From Obelidium mucronatum (taxonomy: Eukaryota; Chytridiomycota; Chytridiomycetes; Chytridiales; Chytriomycetaceae): a stretch of DNA of 64,000 nt. This document shows positions 21,585 through 30,562 of this stretch, one piece after another (within the stretch, counting starts at the first letter, position 1; every line of letters starts with the position of its first letter). The translations under genes and the position numbers were made by a program. The notes beneath the pieces were generated by a model that was given only the letters and a program-made list of their open reading frames with translations, was not told where the DNA came from and made no database searches. The stretch lies in the NCBI GenBank assembly GCA_025765595.1, contig JAIVFH010000141.1:1-64000 (forward strand), given 5' to 3'.

Positions 21585-23614
21585 ATGACCATTTTGGAAG
21601 ACTACGCCGACGCTAAGCTGCGCTACCTGGGCAAGCCGTTCCTGCTGCTAGACAGCGACTGCCACCTGATTCTCCTGGAAACTTCAATGTTTGACGTCTC
21701 TGAAGCGGCAAGGACCGAGTTTGTAAAGATTGCCCGCCAGCTGGAAGCGGAGGCGGCAGAGATGAAGCCAAATGAATACAATCCAGAGAGTGCAATTGCA
21801 CTGAGGGCTTTCAAAGACACTGTCGGTGTGGACATCTACGATTTGTCAAGAACAGATTGGTTTGCGCTGGGCTTCATTTCCAAGTTTGTATCTGTTTGTT
21901 CGCTTCTGATTCTTTTATTGACACACTGAATTGCAGAGACGATAATCCGTTGTTTGGCATAGAGGAATCCTTCCGCTGGGCCATCATAGAAGAATATGCT
22001 GGAGATCATCTTCACCGTCTCCAGCTTGCCACTGCCCAAATTCCCGTTGTGATCGAGAACTTGCGCACTGCAATGAATCTTAAAGTAGCTCTGAACCGCG
22101 AAACAGTCGAGCGCTTTATTGGCTTCTGCAAAGAATTCCCAGAATCACAAGCCACCCAGTCGACAATGTGTGTTCCTCCATACTCGCAGTCCGACGAATT
22201 TGTTAGTATAAACTTGGTCGAGGAGAAGGTGGTGTTTTCCGAGGCACTGCAACTATTGAATGGCGGATTTCAACGATTGGCAGTCTTTTTACAAGACATC
22301 TATCTGCCACACTCAAGACCGAATCCAGGAATTTACCAACTTCCTGGTTATGAAAAGGTTTTTGCCTTTGTTTTGGGGGCTCTATATTATGCAATCTATA
22401 TATTTACGTGAATTTCTTTCAGGCCTATCAAGAGTACATCCGCCAGTATTGCTTGTCGGATGAGACCCCTGATGAAATTCACGCCATCGGAATTTCAGAA
22501 ATTGATCGAATTCGAGGCGAAATGCTCAGTATTATGAAGACTCTCGGTCAAGGCGGGGACATTCAAGCCTTTTCCCACAATCTTCGCGATCGCCAAGCGT
22601 TCCCCGATCTCTTTGAAGCAGATGGCGACACAGCCTTTGAAAAGTTTGACAGCATTATTACTGCTGCTTTTGAGGCGTCAAAGCATTTTACTTTCACGTC
22701 GCTTCGGTTCGTTGGTGAAATAGAGTTTGCATCATTTGATTTTTAACTTTCTCCAAACCAGTGCCTACAAATACGCAATTCAAGCCACTACACGAGTTGC
22801 GGTTGAGAATGAGAACTCTGCGCCTCTGGTGCAGTTCAAAAACACTCCTAACGCTTTTCAGAGCCTAAGATCTTTTGAAGTCAATGTTAAAAAATTGTTG
22901 GAGCTTCCGAATCATCAGTGGGAGGCCATAATTCTGAACCAGGTACCATTAATTCCACTTGTTTAATTGTAGACTGCTTCAGTAATTTAGTAATATCTCG
23001 TCAATGTTTTCTCTACAGATTTATCCCGGAGCTTAGTTAAGTGATACCTACACCCCTACCTTTTTTCATACTTTCGCTCACAATACTATCTTGAATCGAA
23101 TAGCCACCAAATGGAAACAATGAACGATCGTGGGCAGTTCTTCAAGACTGAACACAAGCTGTCGAAATCTCAGGCATGGCCACACTATGCCGAATCTTGC
23201 GGAACTGAGTTGGGATTCTACACCAGTCCATTCCAACTCTTTGGCAAATTGGAACGCGAACTGCTCAACTCCATCATGCTTGTGGTCGATACTGGGTTGC
23301 ATGCCCGGGGTTGGACAATCGATCAATCCGTCAAATACATTCAGGAAACAGCCGCTTATATCACTCCAGAAGACGCGCTTGAGCTTGTTTTGAGCGCATG
23401 CGAGGCGCCTGGAAAGGCGTTAGGTCCAAAGATTGGAGAATTGCGCATTAAGAAACTTCGTGAGAAAGTTGCAGAAGAGTTTCCCGTCAAGGATCTGGTC
23501 TTGATGGGTTTCAATCATACTGCCCTCGAGACTGAGTTTTACAAAGGTGGAAGGGTCATGGAGTATGCCATGGAATTCAGAATGAAGGATTGGAGATACA
23601 AGAGAGAAAACTAG
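21585..23614 (+). CDS. DUF885-family protein lacking the usual metal-binding motif, unit 1 (intact)
   Basis: Six exons (21585-21883, 21937-22357, 22423-22706, 22762-22942, 23019-23035, 23104-23614) close to 570 aa. DUF885 features: YQEYIRQYCLSDETPDEIH with a following helix, GKLERELLNSIMLVVDTGLH, ARGWTIDQSVKYI, and GKALGPKIGELRIKKLRE near the end. These proteins are putative zinc peptidases marked by HExxPGHH. Here the 17-nt fifth exon places NQIYPGAYHQ at that position, so the His-Glu pair and one His are gone. It is therefore a likely non-catalytic or altered relative. No signal peptide is seen, so it is cytosolic by inference. It is paired head to head with the TIR-domain gene. Confidence 0.75.
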
Positions 23615-23767
23615 GCCTTTTTATTTTTTGTAATACTTTCTGAAATAAACTTTAACAATTCTTTTTCCATATATTTGGTTGGTTTATAAACACGTGTTTT
23701 CTACCCTCAGCTTGATGATATCTGAGCTTGATAATAACTTGTTATCTGGACAGCCTAAAAAAAAACC

Positions 23768-25043
23768 ATGACAAGTTACGTTGCAACGCTGATTGCACCC
23801 GCAACTGGCTTTACGGCATTTGCCGAGAACATCAAAAAGATTATCACTGGCAACAACGGATCAATCTCTCAGGAAAAGATCCTCCACAATGAAACCTCCA
23901 AATCCAACTTGTTTCCAAACCGAACAATCCACGAAATCTCCTTCTCTCTTCCAAGTGCATCAGATGCTGTTTCGGGCTTGAAGAAAGCTGTGTTTGCCGA
24001 AGCTGTCAAACATTCGTCGCCAGGGTTGGGTTATAATGTTGCTATTCAGCTGGACTCTGTGTACCGTCGACACAAGAGATTGGTGGTCTTTGATATGGAC
24101 AGTACTTTGATTGAGCAGGAAGTTATTGATGAAATCGCAAGATGTTGTGGTGTTGTTGATCAAGTGGCAGTTGAGTTTCCTACACCATATCATCACCACG
24201 CATCTTTAACTTACTAGTTTATGGTTTATTATTTTTTCCGTATTTAACATAGGCAATCACCGAAAGCGCAATGAATGGGGAAATCGATTTCAAAGAATCA
24301 TTGGCGAGACGTGGGACTTTTGAAGGGAACTCCAGTTTCAGTTTTGGAGACTGTTCGTGCAAAGATTACATTCACTCCAGGCGTGAGGGATCTTTGTAAA
24401 GTGTTGAAAAGACTGGGCTTCCAGTTGGCCGTTATTTCGGGTACTGTTTTTTTTTTTTGTTTTATAAACAGGAGTCACGAAAGTTTGATTTTCTGTTCCG
24501 CATTTATTGTAAGGTGGATTCCTTCCATTGGCTAAATACGTGAAGGCGGAATTGAATCTTGATTTTGCCTATGCAAACCAGGTTTGTGTCCTGACATGCG
24601 GATTTTTATAGACTGGATCAGTGGTACGTAATTTAACCCATCATCCTTCTTCAGCTACAAGTTTCCCAAGATGGTACTGTTCTCGAAGGAAAGACTTTTG
24701 GTCCAATCGTAGATGGAACTCGGAAAGCAGAGCTCTTGGATGTGATTGCCCAATCTTGCAATGTTGGCGTGAATCAGGTAAAAAAAAATCCAGTTGTATC
24801 TCAAATGTTTTAATGCATGCTAAACGTGAAGTCTTTCTTTTTTTTGGATGACAGGTTGTTGCTGTCGGCGATGGAGCCAATGACCTGCCAATGTTGGGTC
24901 TTGCTGGGTTAGGAGTTGCCTTCAATGCCAAACCACGTGTTCAAGAGCAAGCAGAAGTATGCATTAATCAATCCAGCTTGTTATTTGTGTTGGCGTTGCT
25001 CGGCTTAACTAGTGATGAGATTGCTGAAGCCTTGAAAGCTTAA
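23768..25043 (+). CDS. SER2: Phosphoserine phosphatase (one apparent frame break)
   Basis: Five exons (23768-24169, 24253-24440, 24514-24581, 24655-24777, 24855-25043). An N-terminal ~95 residues, possibly ACT-like, precede the HAD phosphatase core: VVFDMDSTLIEQEVIDEIA (nucleophile Asp), VISGGFLPLAKYV, VVAVGDGANDLPML. It performs the last step of serine synthesis, phosphoserine to serine, in the cytosol. The exon sum is not a multiple of three. The break is in exon 2 near 24310, where ESLAR must shift into VGLLKGTP. Given otherwise full conservation this could be one missing base in the assembly. It lies between array units 1 and 2 and is single-copy here. Confidence 0.88.
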
Positions 25044-25274
25044 TGTTGATTCTCGTTCCCCATAAAAATTAAAAAACACGTTAAAAGAATTCGGCATGCT
25101 TCTTTGCGTTTTTAGACTAGCTGATTGATAACTGGTGACGGTTATTTTCCTTCGAAGAGAATGACACGAATTCCCAAAAAACACTTGAAAATTACAAGTC
25201 AACCAAACAAATGATGGTTGGCTCGCGACCATCTCCTAATAACTTGTATCCACAGAATCTGAATTCTCATCAAA

Positions 25275-26264
25275 GTGAAACCACTTCTCGAACGTATATC
25301 TGAGCCACGTGAACCTACTTGTGCCGAACTTGAAACCACAACAACAGCAACAACAACCACAAATTCAATCACAGCCGCTTCTTCTGGAATATCGACGCCT
25401 TCAGCAGAAACACCAACTCGATCTTGGCATGCTCGTGTCACGTCAAACAACACCTTCCAACTCGACAGCTTCCACAGCGGGAACAATCTGCAACGAGTTC
25501 CTTCAGACTGCACACTTCTGGAGAGCTCTTTTTCCGACTGTGAAGAATTAAATGAACAGCAAGAAGCGGTATTCTTTGGGAGCGAGTGGAGTGATCGTTT
25601 ACTCTTTACTTCTCTGTCAGAAGAGAGTGAGCGATTAGAAAATGATGAAGCAGAAGACGCGACTGTTTATTTGAATTCGGCAATCCTCAGCTTGTCTGAA
25701 AGGAGTTTGGAATATGTCGAGGATGGTGATACCGGTGGCACGCAAGATGCTGAGTGGCCACCCGCAGCAGTAACTCCAAGGGTAGCAGCGGACAGCTGGT
25801 TTAATAGCCACAACTCGTCATGGAATATAAACCACGCGATTTACATGGAGGAGAGCGAGCTGAACGAGGACGGTTTGGACACTGTCAGTGGAGATGATGA
25901 CTCGGAAGGAATCCCACTCGAAGATTCGTTTGACAGGAACGAAGATCATCTGGATGAGCTATTTTATAACCTTCATGGTATCCTTGGCGACAATATCATA
26001 TCCAGAGAGCTATGTGGTTTGGAGCTTCGCCAGGAAAATTCTACAGAAACACTTGCTGATTTTTCAGTGGATGAAGATTGGAGAGACGATCACAGTCGGG
26101 AAGAAGAGCTCGTATCTGAATACGCGTCGTCCTTGGGGATGATAGCTGCAGAAAAGAACAGCACTGGAAGTGTTAATACAAATGGGATTATACGTAGGAA
26201 TTCATTGCTACGCAGTTTAGTGAAACGAGGTCAGAATGAGGAATTGTTGTTTGTGGAGCTTTGA
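25275..26264 (+). CDS. Acidic Ser/Thr-rich protein of unknown function
   Basis: The open frame of about 330 residues has no ATG near its 5' end (it opens after a TGA at 25260), so an upstream exon, perhaps starting around 25150-25220, is likely but I could not join it. The sequence begins Thr/Ser-rich and low-complexity, then is strongly acidic with repeated Glu/Asp-Ser motifs. It ends in a basic, possibly amphipathic tail (IIRRNSLLRSLVKRG). No domain is recognised, and most of it looks disordered. Its composition resembles the unknown protein at 27757-28728. Confidence 0.45.
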   Translation: MKPLLERISEPREPTCAELETTTTATTTTNSITAASSGISTPSAETPTRSWHARVTSNNTFQLDSFHSGNNLQRVPSDCTLLESSFSDCEELNEQQEAVFFGSEWSDRLLFTSLSEESERLENDEAEDATVYLNSAILSLSERSLEYVEDGDTGGTQDAEWPPAAVTPRVAADSWFNSHNSSWNINHAIYMEESELNEDGLDTVSGDDDSEGIPLEDSFDRNEDHLDELFYNLHGILGDNIISRELCGLELRQENSTETLADFSVDEDWRDDHSREEELVSEYASSLGMIAAEKNSTGSVNTNGIIRRNSLLRSLVKRGQNEELLFVEL

Positions 26265-26298
26265 AAATAAGAAAATACACAAATCTCGCATCATCCAC

Positions 26299-26718
26299 AT
26301 GCAGCTCAAGACACTCTTCATAGCAGCTGCCGCTGCTCTTGTCGTGTCGGCCGAAACTGTGACCTGTTGAGTGACTTTTGACATCATTAGAACCAAATCC
26401 TGAGTTAACATTCAAACCACAGCATTCCAAAAATACATTGTTGTCTTCAAGGATGTATCTATTCAAACTCAAATTACCCAAGTGACCGACCAGATTAAAG
26501 AATGGGGAGGAAAGGTTTTGCATGAATACACTCTCATCAAGGCAGTGGCTGTTGGTAATGTTGTCTGCGCCATACCCGTGCGAAGACTCACCACTCCTTC
26601 TGTTTTAGAGATTCCTGATAATCTTTTAGAGAAGCTCGAAGATTTTTCTCAAATCGACTACGTTGAGGAAGATGGCGACGTCAGCATTTCGACTGATCAA
26701 GACGAAGAAGCCTTGTGA
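26299..26718 (+). CDS. Secreted I9-type (subtilisin propeptide-like) protease inhibitor
   Basis: Two exons (26299-26365 and 26423-26718) give 120 aa. The first encodes a signal peptide (MQLKTLFIAAAAALVVSA). The second is an inhibitor I9 fold: KYIVVFKD at the start, WGGKVLHEYTLIKAVAV in the middle, and IDYVEEDGDV at the end, then an acidic tail. I9 domains are the chaperone propeptides of subtilases; stand-alone forms inhibit subtilisin-type proteases. No protease domain follows, so this is a free inhibitor. It lies 103 bp from the convergent Cys-rich secreted protein. Confidence 0.75.
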
Positions 26719-26821
26719 TACAATACACGCCATACTTTTAGCTCTCTTTCTTGTTGCCAACATTTCAAGTTTATAGTACAAATAGATGGCATAGCAAGTT
26801 TATTGGAGTTGTGGTCACTGT

Positions 26822-27451
26822 TCAGTTGGCAACGCAGAAGTTGCCCTTGTTCCAACAAGAGAAACCCGGCGGGCAAGAGGTCGTGCATGCAAAGTTTGTA
26901 CCACACTGTCCGCCAGTGTAGATATCACAGTGTGACAGCTTTGGGTTGCAGCCCGATCCGGGAAGTCCGTTCGGCGCTCTTGGACAGGTGGGTCCCAAGC
27001 CGCACGAACCGTCGGCGAGCTTTGGATTTCCGTCTTTGCAAACGCATTGCTTTGTGCTGTTGTTCCAGAAAGAGTTTGGTGGACAACACTGGCCAAGCGG
27101 CGCAGCAATCCAACCACGCTTGCACACACACTGGTTGTTGGACGGAGTCGTGCTGACAGGGCATTGTGGCACTGCTCCGACACAGGTTTTTGCAGCATCG
27201 TTCCAAGTTGTTCCTGGATTGCACACGCAGCCATTCGTGTTGTCCCAGTAAGAGTTTGGGGAGCAGCATTGGGATCCAGTTGGGTTCTGCTTCCAGCCAG
27301 GGTAGCAGATGCATGTGTTGTAAGGTTGGACAAAGACCATTCCCCAACCACACGACTGGCGCGCTTGGAGGTGGTTTTCTGCTTCAACTGGGGCAGCAGT
27401 GACAGTGGCAAGGAGAGCCGCGAACATAGCAGCAACAGTGTATAAAAGCAT
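26822..27451 (-). CDS. Cysteine-rich secreted protein with EGF-like repeats
   Basis: This is an intact 209-aa frame with a signal peptide (MLLYTVAAMFAALLATVTAA). The mature part has about 28 Cys in repeating blocks: CCSPNSYWDNTNGCVCNPG, CCPPNSFWNNSTKQCVCKDG, and similar CxCxxG pieces. The C-terminal block (GGQCGTNFACTTSCPPGFSC) resembles a small disulphide-rich or carbohydrate-binding knot. The repeats point to an extracellular adhesion, wall or effector-like protein. I do not recognise a named family. It converges on the I9-type inhibitor gene. Confidence 0.65.
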   Translation of the reverse strand: MLLYTVAAMFAALLATVTAAPVEAENHLQARQSCGWGMVFVQPYNTCICYPGWKQNPTGSQCCSPNSYWDNTNGCVCNPGTTWNDAAKTCVGAVPQCPVSTTPSNNQCVCKRGWIAAPLGQCCPPNSFWNNSTKQCVCKDGNPKLADGSCGLGPTCPRAPNGLPGSGCNPKLSHCDIYTGGQCGTNFACTTSCPPGFSCWNKGNFCVAN

Positions 27452-27756
27452 TTGAAAGACTCGTTGATTAAGTTTGAGCAGTGTAAGGGACTTCTTAAAT
27501 CAGTTTTCAAGCTCCCATGTGATACCATGTGATCAGGTTCAGCGAAAGGAAGTCCGCCAAGTCCCTACACCGAAATACAGCCTCCTGTGTTTCAAAGCGA
27601 TTCCAATACAAAGTTTTTTTTCAAACAGGACCAATAGGCATTGATAGCTGCCTTTACGCCATACTGTTGAGGTTATCACAAAATCCCAAGCCCAAGTCAA
27701 ATCGTGGACATATCATTTATTGAGCAAAGCAAACGTTTTTTAAAAGAATCTCGATT
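27452..27756. other. Spacer without a supported gene
   Basis: About 305 bp between the start of the Cys-rich gene and the 3' end of the next minus-strand gene. I see only A/T-rich sequence and small unsupported frames. The promoter of the Cys-rich gene must lie here. Confidence 0.5.
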
Positions 27757-28728
27757 TCACAACTGCTGGTTTCGGTCGATAGCTATTAAAACTTCCGTTT
27801 CAGTCCAAAAAAAAAACTCAGAGTGACAGAGGTTTGAACTTAACTGCAATTCCTGAGCCTGGTTTCGCTCTGAATCGAAAGAATCGCATTCTTCGCTTGG
27901 CTGTAGAATCTCATTATCTTGTATGGCTTCAAAATCGACTGCTGCATCATACGTCCATTTACGCGGATCCAACTGCGCAAACAGATGATTTCCCTTCAAA
28001 GGACTCAAATTTCCGTGTATGTCGGCCATACGAGATCCTATCTCAAGACGCAAATTCGGTAAATTTTCATCGATTTCCGTATTACATTGGCTCAGTTCTT
28101 CGGCTTCGAATGTAACAGATTGCTGATTTTCGTAGAGGAATCCGTTATCGTAGTAGCTATTTTCACCCACGCCATCTTCACTACAATTTGAATCACGATA
28201 CGCGGATGCAATCCATTGGTTTTGCTCTTTTTCTGGGAGTGTTTGTGAATTGAACTTTGGCCCTTCACTTGCATACTCAGGATCAAAGACCAATCCATCG
28301 GCAGCATTCCAATTTGTCCAATTTTGGTCTTTGTCTTCGTCTCGATGCGTGTTCAAGATTTCTTCGGAATCAAAGTAGCTAACACGGGAATAATTTTCAT
28401 CCTGGACCGTCTCATATTTTCTCCCACCCTCAGATGGTTCAGAGTTTATAGAATCGGCAGATTCATTACGGTATTGATAATGTGTGTTCTCTTGGTCATC
28501 GAAATCGCACGTATCAGATCTCGCAAGTATCCAGTGGTTCTCATCTGCCAATTCGAGTGACCTACTTTCCATTTCTTTTCGTTTCCCATCAATTTCAGAG
28601 CCCATCATATGTAATAAATATTCTGTTTCAGGAGCAATCGCATTTACTCTAGGTCGCATGGGAGATTGTGGTGGTACTAAACCCATGGAAGCTCGATTGC
28701 GAGGTTGAATATTACTGTTCGGACTCAT
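27757..28728 (-). CDS. Acidic, Asn/Ser-rich protein of unknown function (unit 2)
   Basis: The 323-aa frame starts MSPNSNIQPRNRASMG. The same frame is open upstream to an acceptor-like ATCACAG near 28796, so a 5' exon is likely and the true start may lie beyond it. The protein is acidic and polar with aromatic residues scattered through (for example YDNGFLYENQ). No domain is recognised, and it is probably mostly disordered. A decayed copy of its 5' part lies at 32640-33187, showing it belongs to the duplicated unit. Confidence 0.45.
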   Translation of the reverse strand: MSPNSNIQPRNRASMGLVPPQSPMRPRVNAIAPETEYLLHMMGSEIDGKRKEMESRSLELADENHWILARSDTCDFDDQENTHYQYRNESADSINSEPSEGGRKYETVQDENYSRVSYFDSEEILNTHRDEDKDQNWTNWNAADGLVFDPEYASEGPKFNSQTLPEKEQNQWIASAYRDSNCSEDGVGENSYYDNGFLYENQQSVTFEAEELSQCNTEIDENLPNLRLEIGSRMADIHGNLSPLKGNHLFAQLDPRKWTYDAAVDFEAIQDNEILQPSEECDSFDSERNQAQELQLSSNLCHSEFFFWTETEVLIAIDRNQQL

Positions 28729-28906
28729 CGATTGCTTGGCGTTTCTAAAGATTCCTTGCTGCTTTTGTTGAATTGAGTTTGACTTTGGTTTTATCTGTGA
28801 TTATTCCAGGCATTATATTTCCAAAAATCATGAGTAATGAACTCTCACTGTTAACCGAGGGGCGCCAATCAGATCTGAGTGAAAGTTCTAGTGTTTTTTA
28901 CTTGCA

Positions 28907-30073
28907 TTAGTTTAAGATCGACGTCACGACGAGGCAAAGGTTAAAACTACGGACCATCATTGCTCTTGTGGCTGGATCTTTAACTCCTATGCGAGTAGGC
29001 TTTGAAATCGGTTCCACAGCGTTGATGTTCTTTCCACCATTAGCTTTCTTCATAACTCGATCTTTCGTCCTGGGTTTCTGTTCCTTTGCGTGGCGTTTCT
29101 TTTTGGCAGGTTCACTAGTATCAATAGAGCTTTGGGATGACGACTCATGGATACTATTGGATGGCGAAGATGCTTCAGATTTCTGGTGTTTTCGGCTCCT
29201 GTCATTATTCCCCTTCTTCTGTTTTGTTGATTCTTCGTTATTCGGAGGTGGTTTCTTCTTTAAGAATGTGTCCAAAGTCCTCTGTTTCATCATCGCCGTT
29301 TGTACGCCATGCTTTCTTTTCGCAATAGTTGTTGGATTTTTTGATGACGCTACAGCTTTCTTCTTTGATGGGAGAATACTTGATGTCGACTCATCTTCAG
29401 TTTCTTGGTCCGATACAAGCCACCGAGCGCGTTTCTTTGAATCACTTAGAGGAGGCATTTCAATAGCCATATAAGGAAGAATTCGCTTTGCTTTGAGTGA
29501 GATAATGTTGATGCTTTCGGGTTGTTGGGGTAGCGGCCGGTCGGGAACAGAAACAGAGGAATCCTTTGGATATTTACCAGCAAAGAAATAACCATTATCT
29601 TCATCAACAGAACCCTCATCAGAAATAGGCGCGTCCTTCTTTGTTGTTGCTGCCCTTTCTTTCACTTGTCCGATATTTTTACGATTACTTTCCGGAAACT
29701 TCAAAAGCGGCGAAAAGAACTGATTTGAGGTCGATTTCGAGGTGGCTGAGTGTAAAAGAATCTTTTGCTTCTGTTCAAGTTTGGCCGCGTTTGGTGATTT
29801 TGACAATGTTGTTCGTTTTGGAGCCAAAAGCGACAATGGCTTTCTGCGGGAAGAAGGAGACAAAGCAGGAAGACGCTCTTTTGTTTTCATTTGCAGTTGT
29901 CGCTTTGATTTCGTTGGTTTCGCAATTGTTTGTTTTGGCGTTGCTTCGAGTGGCCTTGGAAAGAAGCGAGAGCAGTCGTTCAGATATCTTTCGAGAAGAG
30001 GCGGATTCGACGTGGAAGCGTACTGGCTGTGGTGCTGTTGCTGCAGAGCTGCCAGTTTGGAAGGTGTCAACAT
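28907..30073 (-). CDS. Basic, disordered nuclear-type protein with a PIP-box-like motif
   Basis: About 388 aa from MLTPSKLAALQQQ at 30073. It is rich in Lys/Ser/Pro with several bipartite-like basic clusters (KKKRHAKEQKPRTKDR). The segment MMKQRTLDTFLKKK matches the PCNA-interacting consensus QxxLxxF in spacing, so a role at replication forks or in repair is possible but unproven. The last residues after PATRAMM may be intron read-through. It lies next to a fragment of an SNF2 helicase gene, and its N-terminal fragment also lies next to the full SNF2 gene at 46.9 kb, so the two are old neighbours. Confidence 0.5.
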   Translation of the reverse strand: MLTPSKLAALQQQHHSQYASTSNPPLLERYLNDCSRFFPRPLEATPKQTIAKPTKSKRQLQMKTKERLPALSPSSRRKPLSLLAPKRTTLSKSPNAAKLEQKQKILLHSATSKSTSNQFFSPLLKFPESNRKNIGQVKERAATTKKDAPISDEGSVDEDNGYFFAGKYPKDSSVSVPDRPLPQQPESINIISLKAKRILPYMAIEMPPLSDSKKRARWLVSDQETEDESTSSILPSKKKAVASSKNPTTIAKRKHGVQTAMMKQRTLDTFLKKKPPPNNEESTKQKKGNNDRSRKHQKSEASSPSNSIHESSSQSSIDTSEPAKKKRHAKEQKPRTKDRVMKKANGGKNINAVEPISKPTRIGVKDPATRAMMVRSFNLCLVVTSILN

Positions 30074-30074
30074 T

Positions 30075-30392
30075 TTATTGAAAAAGCAAATCACAAAAAA
30101 CACAAAAAGCAAATCGAGCGTCCTTTACGAAACAGGTTTCTGCTCTGTTCCAATTCGCTTCTGGAACGGAGAAGTAAACATGACTTGTGGCGCGAACAAG
30201 TTGGGCAACCCTGTTGATTCTTGGCTTCCATCCTGAGCGACCCTTGTCCACAAACGGCGCAACTTCAATCAAATCCTTCATTTTCAAATTCGCTACATCG
30301 GCCGTTTCGCGCTTTCCGCCGCCAATTCCTGCTGTTCCGCCCATTTGAGCTTCGAGAGTCCCACGAAACGCGTCAACCTCGACAACACTCAA
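30075..30392 (-). pseudogene. C-terminal scrap of the SNF2 helicase gene (unit 2)
   Basis: This matches the 3' end of the intact gene at 47045-47300: VDAFRGTLEAQMGGTAGIGG, ETADVANLKMKDLIEVAPFV, and ETCFVKD. The helicase core is absent and the fragment is joined at about 30392 to a scrap of the TIR-domain gene. It has an extra base near the KGRSGW segment relative to the intact copy. Confidence 0.85.
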
Positions 30393-30492
30393 CCAAGTCG
30401 TAAGCCGCTTTCTTTTCCGCGCCGTCTTTGAAACTGAGTTTTACGGCTTCCTCGTCGTTCAGCGGTTCTTTCTGCTGCCACCAACAGAACAT
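30393..30492 (-). pseudogene. N-terminal scrap of the TIR-domain gene (unit 2)
   Basis: The start MFCWWQQKEPLNDEEAVKL at 30492 and the next few residues match the first exon of the unit-1 and unit-3 genes. Homology stops at about 30393, where SNF2 sequence begins. The TIR domain itself is lost. The scrap keeps its head-to-head spacing (70 bp) with the DUF885-like gene. Confidence 0.85.
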
Positions 30493-30562
30493 TAAATTGG
30501 AGTAAATTGAATTGGTCAGCAATTGGGTGGCAAATATAACAGGAAATTGATCGAAAACGGCA

